Below, in pieces: positions 29,511 through 32,746 of a stretch of DNA of 32,746 nt; the stretch's first letter is position 1; the number at the start of each line of letters is the position of its first letter. The notes under the pieces were generated by a model that ran no database searches, was not told the DNA's origin, and saw nothing but the letters and a program-made list of their open reading frames with translations. Source of the DNA: Rhodoferax sp. (lineage in GTDB: Bacteria > Pseudomonadota > Gammaproteobacteria > Burkholderiales > Burkholderiaceae_C); contig NZ_JAQTMS010000061.1 of NCBI RefSeq assembly GCF_028714215.1, forward strand, positions 1 through 32,746. The letters are read 5' to 3'. The position numbers and the translations under genes were made by a program.

Positions 29511-30427
29511 GGCCTGGACACCGAAAAATGTACTACCGGCGCACTCAGATCAGCAAAAGAGGATCCCAGCGCAATTTCACCGTGCCCATGCAAAACACAT
29601 TCTTCACGTCTGAGCAGCAGGTCTGAGCTACTGCCTGAAAAACGGACCCAGCAACCGTAGGAACTAAGGTCCACCAACATCACGCCACCGTTGCGCCAAT
29701 CAACCCGGGCGTGGGTTCGTGAGACCCGTGGATCATCGACGACAAACTCGGCCTGCCGCAGACGACCTATGTGAATCGGCAAGTCAAACGACTTGAAGGA
29801 CTTTCTTTTCTCCATCCAAACCAGTTCGATCTCTCCTCCCAAGGTGTCGGTTTGGGTCGGATCGAACAGCGGCACCATGTCGGACTGCATGGTCAACAGG
29901 GAAGAAGGCGCATCATCCTCCCAGTCGACCTGGTAAACGGTACAAGGTTCTGCCCGCCCCCGGATGCTGATCGGTCCCAAGATGCGAAAGCGCACCCCTT
30001 CTGCCTCGTTGATATCGTCGAGCGCGGCACTGTTGGCCCATATCTGATGCGCGCCGGACAGGTCACTCAGCCGGGCCGCCACGTTGACCGCATCGCCGTA
30101 ACAGTCCCCAGCCACAATTTCGACGGCCCCGCTGGCCACCCCGATGCGAATCGGCAAACGGTAGGCAGTGGCCATTTGGGGCATGCGTTGCTGGTGTTTG
30201 CGTTGAATCTCCACCACCGCATTGATGGCAGACCGATTGTTTCGAAACAAGGCCAATACACCGTCGCCCAGCATCTTCACGACACGCCCGCCATGCGATT
30301 CAATGGTCTTGGCAATCCAGCTCGTCACCTGGGTAACTGCACGCGTCGCCTGGGCATTGCCCAATGCCTCATAGACACTTGTGCTGCCGAAAAGATCAGT
30401 GAAAACGACAGTAGCTTGAACACTCAT
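29501..30427 (-). CDS. Class III adenylate cyclase with C-terminal FHA domain
   Basis: A 308-residue cytoplasmic protein without a membrane segment. Residues 1-170 form a class III cyclase domain with metal-binding Asp11 (VVFTDLFGST) and Asp55 (KMLGDGVLALF), base-recognition Lys51 and Asp108, and transition-state Asn115 and Arg119 (GDAVNVAARL). These match an ATP-specific active cyclase. Residues 205-290 form an FHA phosphothreonine-binding domain with GR at 221-222 and SRTHARVDWRNGG. It overlaps the GspE-like gene tail-to-tail by ten bases. FHA would tie cyclase activity to Ser/Thr phosphorylation. ATG at 30425-30427; no strong Shine-Dalgarno. The gap upstream to the LD-carboxypeptidase gene is 54 bases. 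Confidence 0.88.
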   Translation of the reverse strand: MSVQATVVFTDLFGSTSVYEALGNAQATRAVTQVTSWIAKTIESHGGRVVKMLGDGVLALFRNNRSAINAVVEIQRKHQQRMPQMATAYRLPIRIGVASGAVEIVAGDCYGDAVNVAARLSDLSGAHQIWANSAALDDINEAEGVRFRILGPISIRGRAEPCTVYQVDWEDDAPSSLLTMQSDMVPLFDPTQTDTLGGEIELVWMEKRKSFKSFDLPIHIGRLRQAEFVVDDPRVSRTHARVDWRNGGVMLVDLSSYGCWVRFSGSSSDLLLRREECVLHGHGEIALGSSFADLSAPVVHFSVSRPQV

Positions 30428-30481
30428 TCGAAACAGTTTTCATTTCTTGAATCAGGGCACAGTTTAGGGCATATCCGAGGC

Positions 30482-31471
30482 TTATCCAATGTGGCCCCAA
30501 AAGAGTAAAGCGTCGCGTCCATCCAGCAGCAGATCGGCTTTGGCCCCGACGGGTAATAGCACTTTGGTGGCGACGTGTCCATAGGGCAAATTGGTAACCA
30601 CGGGGATCTTGACATGCTGACGCAACCAGTCCACCACGCTCGCCAACTTGTAGCCCCGGTCGTGCGGTACCAGCTTGAATTCGGTAAATTGACCCAACAC
30701 GATGGCTTTTTGGCGCGCCAGTACGCCGGCATGCAGCAACTGCGTGAGCATGCGTTCAATCCGGTACGGATGCTCGGCTACATCTTCCAGAAACAGGATG
30801 CCGCCCTTGATTTGCGGAAAATACGGGGTACCCAGCAGGGAAGTCAGCAGCGACAGGTTGCCACCCCAGATAATCCCGTCTTTCAAACGAACCGCAGGCT
30901 CATCCCCGGACGCCGTTGAGTCGACAAGCGCGGGCGGGCGTTCACGATCTTGCCGCCAACCGGTACCCTCGCCCTGCCCCCTGATCAGATCGTCAAAGCA
31001 GTCCTCCATGATGTCATCGGGCAGCGGCACCTCGCCGTGTCCATGACCCTCCACCGCGTCCGGTTTGCCACCCACCCCAAAACCTTCGCACAGCGCAGGC
31101 CCGGCCCAGGTGATGGCGCCGGTGCGGGCCAACACGGCGCTCTGAAAAGCGGTGAAGTCGCTGATACCGACGAACAGCATCCCCTGGTCAATCGCCTTGG
31201 CCACTTTTTTGTAATGAATGCCACCCAGAATGCGACTCAAACCGTAGCCGCCGCGTGAAATCAAGGCAACGTCGGCGCCACTGGCGGCGGCCCTATGGAT
31301 GGCCGCCAGTCGCGTCTCGTCATCACCGGCAAAGCGCAAATAGCTGGCCAGCGCCGCTTCGTCAATTTCAACTTCATGGCCCAGCGCCTGCAAGCGTGCG
31401 ACGCCGCGTTTGAACGCGGCCCGGTCACGCACTGCGCCCGACGGAGAGTAAACGTAGATGTGCTTTTTCAT
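30482..31471 (-). CDS. ldcA: LD-carboxypeptidase (peptidase family S66)
   Basis: A 329-residue peptidase that removes the terminal D-Ala from murein tetrapeptides during peptidoglycan recycling. The catalytic Ser104 lies in VGISDFTAF, Glu229 in ILFLEDVAEHPYRIERML and His299 in TNLPYGHVATK, the S66 triad. RGGYGLSRIL is the expected substrate-loop motif. Residues about 135-200 contain a longer polar insertion (GHGHGEVPLPDDIMED and GEGTGWRQDRERPP). The ATG at 31469-31471 follows the tadA stop by three bases. No signal peptide, consistent with a cytoplasmic recycling enzyme. Confidence 0.92.
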   Translation of the reverse strand: MKKHIYVYSPSGAVRDRAAFKRGVARLQALGHEVEIDEAALASYLRFAGDDETRLAAIHRAAASGADVALISRGGYGLSRILGGIHYKKVAKAIDQGMLFVGISDFTAFQSAVLARTGAITWAGPALCEGFGVGGKPDAVEGHGHGEVPLPDDIMEDCFDDLIRGQGEGTGWRQDRERPPALVDSTASGDEPAVRLKDGIIWGGNLSLLTSLLGTPYFPQIKGGILFLEDVAEHPYRIERMLTQLLHAGVLARQKAIVLGQFTEFKLVPHDRGYKLASVVDWLRQHVKIPVVTNLPYGHVATKVLLPVGAKADLLLDGRDALLFWGHIG

Positions 31472-31474
31472 AAA

Positions 31475-31990
31475 TCAAGGGGGACCAGATTCGAATTGTC
31501 GTGCGGCATGGCCATCCGACGGCTGGCAGGCAATGCGCGGCGAACGCCGTCTTTGTTGAAAAAAATCTTGCAGCAGGTCAGCACACTCAGCGGCCATCAG
31601 CCCACCTTGCAGCTGGGTTTGATGGTTCAAGCGTGGGTTGGCAAACAAATCGAGCACCGAGCCGGCGGCACCGGTTTTCGGGTCAGGCGCGCCAAACACC
31701 ACGCGCTTCAGGCGTGCATGCAGCATCGCTCCGACACACATGGCACAGGGCTCCAGGGTGACAAAAAGCTCGCAATCAATCAGGCGATAGTTGGCCAGGG
31801 CCAGCGCTGCCGCGCGCAGTGCCACGATTTCGGCGTGGGCACTGGGGTCGTGCCGTCCGATCGGTGCATTGCTGCCGCTGGCGATGACCTGTCCGGCACG
31901 AACAACCACCGCGCCCACCGGTACTTCACCGGCCGCCATGGCGGCACGCGCCTGCGCCAGCGCCAGGGTCATGAAAGCAGCGTCGTCCAT
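31475..31990 (-). CDS. tadA: tRNA-specific adenosine deaminase
   Basis: A 171-residue zinc deaminase that converts A34 to inosine in the anticodon of tRNA-Arg(ACG). Zinc and proton-shuttle residues are His52 and Glu54 (SAHAEIVAL) and Cys82 and Cys85 (TLEPCAMCVGAM). The following region ARLKRVVFGAPDPKTGAAGSVLDLF is typical of TadA. The ATG at 31988-31990 overlaps the stop of the PaiB-like gene (ATGA) and gives the proper N-terminus; an in-frame ATG 15 codons upstream is unlikely. The C-terminal tail (QQRRRSPRIACQPSD...) is basic and longer than in E. coli. Confidence 0.95.
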   Translation of the reverse strand: MDDAAFMTLALAQARAAMAAGEVPVGAVVVRAGQVIASGSNAPIGRHDPSAHAEIVALRAAALALANYRLIDCELFVTLEPCAMCVGAMLHARLKRVVFGAPDPKTGAAGSVLDLFANPRLNHQTQLQGGLMAAECADLLQDFFQQRRRSPRIACQPSDGHAARQFESGPP

Positions 31991-32622
31991 CAGCGCTGCG
32001 GCGCGGCGGCCAGCATGCCCAGCCGTTCCATCCAAGCAGCCAGTGCGCGCTCGTTGTCATTTCCAGACCCATACATGGCCTGCATGGCAGCATGGGATTC
32101 AGGCCGGTGCTGGTTGATTTTGAGCTTGCACTGCAGTTCGGTCACGCGCAGTTCAAAGCCCACAATACCGGCCAGCATTTTCTGTGCAAACTCGCTCCCC
32201 AGCGCCTGCCATTGCAGGGCATAGGCGGGCTCATGATCGGCAATCAATTGCTTCAGTAGCCTGTCTTTTTGATCCGGTTCTTCAATCAGTGAAGCCTGAA
32301 CGGTGCAGTGCACCGCCAGATAGTTCCAGGTCGGCACCCGCGCCAGATCAGGATAGACCTGGGGCGACAAGTAGGCGTGCGGCCCCAGGAAGGTCACCAC
32401 CGCCTGCGGGCGCGCCTTCAGGTAGCGCCAATGCGGATTGGGTTTGGCACAGTGACCCAACAACAGCAACTGATCGCCCTGCTCGTTCAGGTGCAACGGG
32501 ACATGGCTGACAAAAGGCAAGCCGGTATCGTCCGCGCTGATCAGGCTGGCAAACGGGTGGTCCCGCATCAGCTTGAGTGCGTGCGCATGGTCGCCTGATT
32601 TGAAATGAGGTGGCTGGTACAT
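31990..32622 (-). CDS. FMN-binding PaiB-family protein
   Basis: A 210-residue split-barrel flavin-binding-fold protein of the PaiB family, annotated as FMN-binding negative transcriptional regulators after Bacillus PaiB. Family features are MYQPPHFKSGD at the start, LISADDTGLPFVSHVPLHL, LLGHCAKPNPHWRYL and the strong motif YLSPQVYPDLARVPTWNYLAVH. The role in this organism is not known; PaiB in Bacillus affects degradative enzymes and sporulation, so the name may not apply. It is translationally coupled to tadA by an ATGA overlap. The ATG at 32620-32622 is the first in the frame that suits the family. Confidence 0.9.
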   Translation of the reverse strand: MYQPPHFKSGDHAHALKLMRDHPFASLISADDTGLPFVSHVPLHLNEQGDQLLLLGHCAKPNPHWRYLKARPQAVVTFLGPHAYLSPQVYPDLARVPTWNYLAVHCTVQASLIEEPDQKDRLLKQLIADHEPAYALQWQALGSEFAQKMLAGIVGFELRVTELQCKLKINQHRPESHAAMQAMYGSGNDNERALAAWMERLGMLAAAPQR

Positions 32623-32663
32623 CGTCTATCAAACCCCAGATTACGGGCTGCCGCGGTTTTGTC

Positions 32664-32746
32664 TCATTTAGCCACCTTCAGCAGGCAAAAAGCGGCAAGC
32701 TTGTTACCGTCGAGATCGCGGAAATAGGCAGCGTAAAAATTGCCGC
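32664..32746 (-). CDS. VOC (glyoxalase/bleomycin resistance) family protein, C-terminal end
   Basis: Only the last 27 codons are inside the window. They read GNFYAAYFRDLDGNKLAAFC and finish LLKVAK. The Y-F-R-D-L-D-G-N-K-L element is the closing strand motif of VOC-superfamily proteins, in which an acidic residue near this position often binds metal. Exact subfamily and substrate cannot be told from this fragment. It lies 41 bases upstream of the PaiB-like gene on the same strand, so they may share a transcript. Confidence 0.75.
   Translation of the reverse strand, partial: GNFYAAYFRDLDGNKLAAFCLLKVAK

Noticed and set aside
1..32746. tRNA, rRNA, riboswitch or CRISPR array
   Set aside because: I looked for clover-leaf genes, regularly spaced direct repeats and familiar riboswitch cores in the gaps and found none; gaps are mostly too short.

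Overview
The window looks like chromosomal DNA of a GC-rich betaproteobacterium, most likely Burkholderiales, family Comamonadaceae (Rhodoferax/Polaromonas type). I base this on protein style and on gene neighbourhoods recalled from that group: argF-argD beside rpsT and divergent murJ, hda-HAD-pcnB-folK, and mltG-tmk-holB-pilZ-tatD. No database search was possible. Coding density is very high. Many neighbours overlap by an ATGA or TGATG junction, and I see no tRNA, rRNA, CRISPR or intact insertion sequence.

Layout. 1-2041 (minus strand): the start of argF, argD, and rpsT with a promoter and two terminators. 2104-6050 (plus): the lipid II flippase murJ, a SirB1-type protein, and a two-gene PA2779/PA2778 unit (a small anchored secreted protein and a C39-like cysteine peptidase lipoprotein with TPRs). 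6097-8366 (minus): purM followed by an MFS transporter. 8459-13061 (plus): an AI-2E family permease, hda (replication-initiation control), a HAD phosphatase, pcnB (poly(A) polymerase) and folK. 13071-17151 (minus): a RidA-family protein, then a transglutaminase-like protein overlapping a circularly permuted ATP-grasp/alpha-E fusion, a gene pair predicted to make or modify peptides. 17262-19501 (plus): a thioredoxin-fold lipoprotein, a ProQ/FinO RNA chaperone, and a thioesterase-GNAT fusion.

19502-20398 is the only clearly accessory stretch. A low-GC GIY-YIG nuclease gene lies between two inverted copies of an ~85-base repeat (37 of 39 bases identical in the core), with a separate palindromic repeat just outside. 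20399-25885 holds ygfZ (minus), then mltG, tmk, holB, pilZ, tatD and an ankyrin-repeat protein (plus). 25948-29510 encodes a PilU-type ATPase and a GspE/PilB-type ATPase with an unusual N-terminus. Convergent to these is an adenylate cyclase-FHA gene. The window closes on the minus strand with an FMN-binding PaiB-like protein, tadA and an LD-carboxypeptidase, plus the 3' end of a VOC-family gene.

Most of the window is housekeeping. The best leads for something undescribed are: the inverted-repeat-bounded GIY-YIG cassette; the PA2779/PA2778 pair, where the small protein carries a Gly-Gly just before its membrane anchor and the partner is a C39-like peptidase; a terminator-shaped hairpin inside the signal-peptide coding region of that peptidase; the extremely AT-rich leader of the ankyrin gene; and the duplicated beta-type module at the N-terminus of the GspE-like ATPase.
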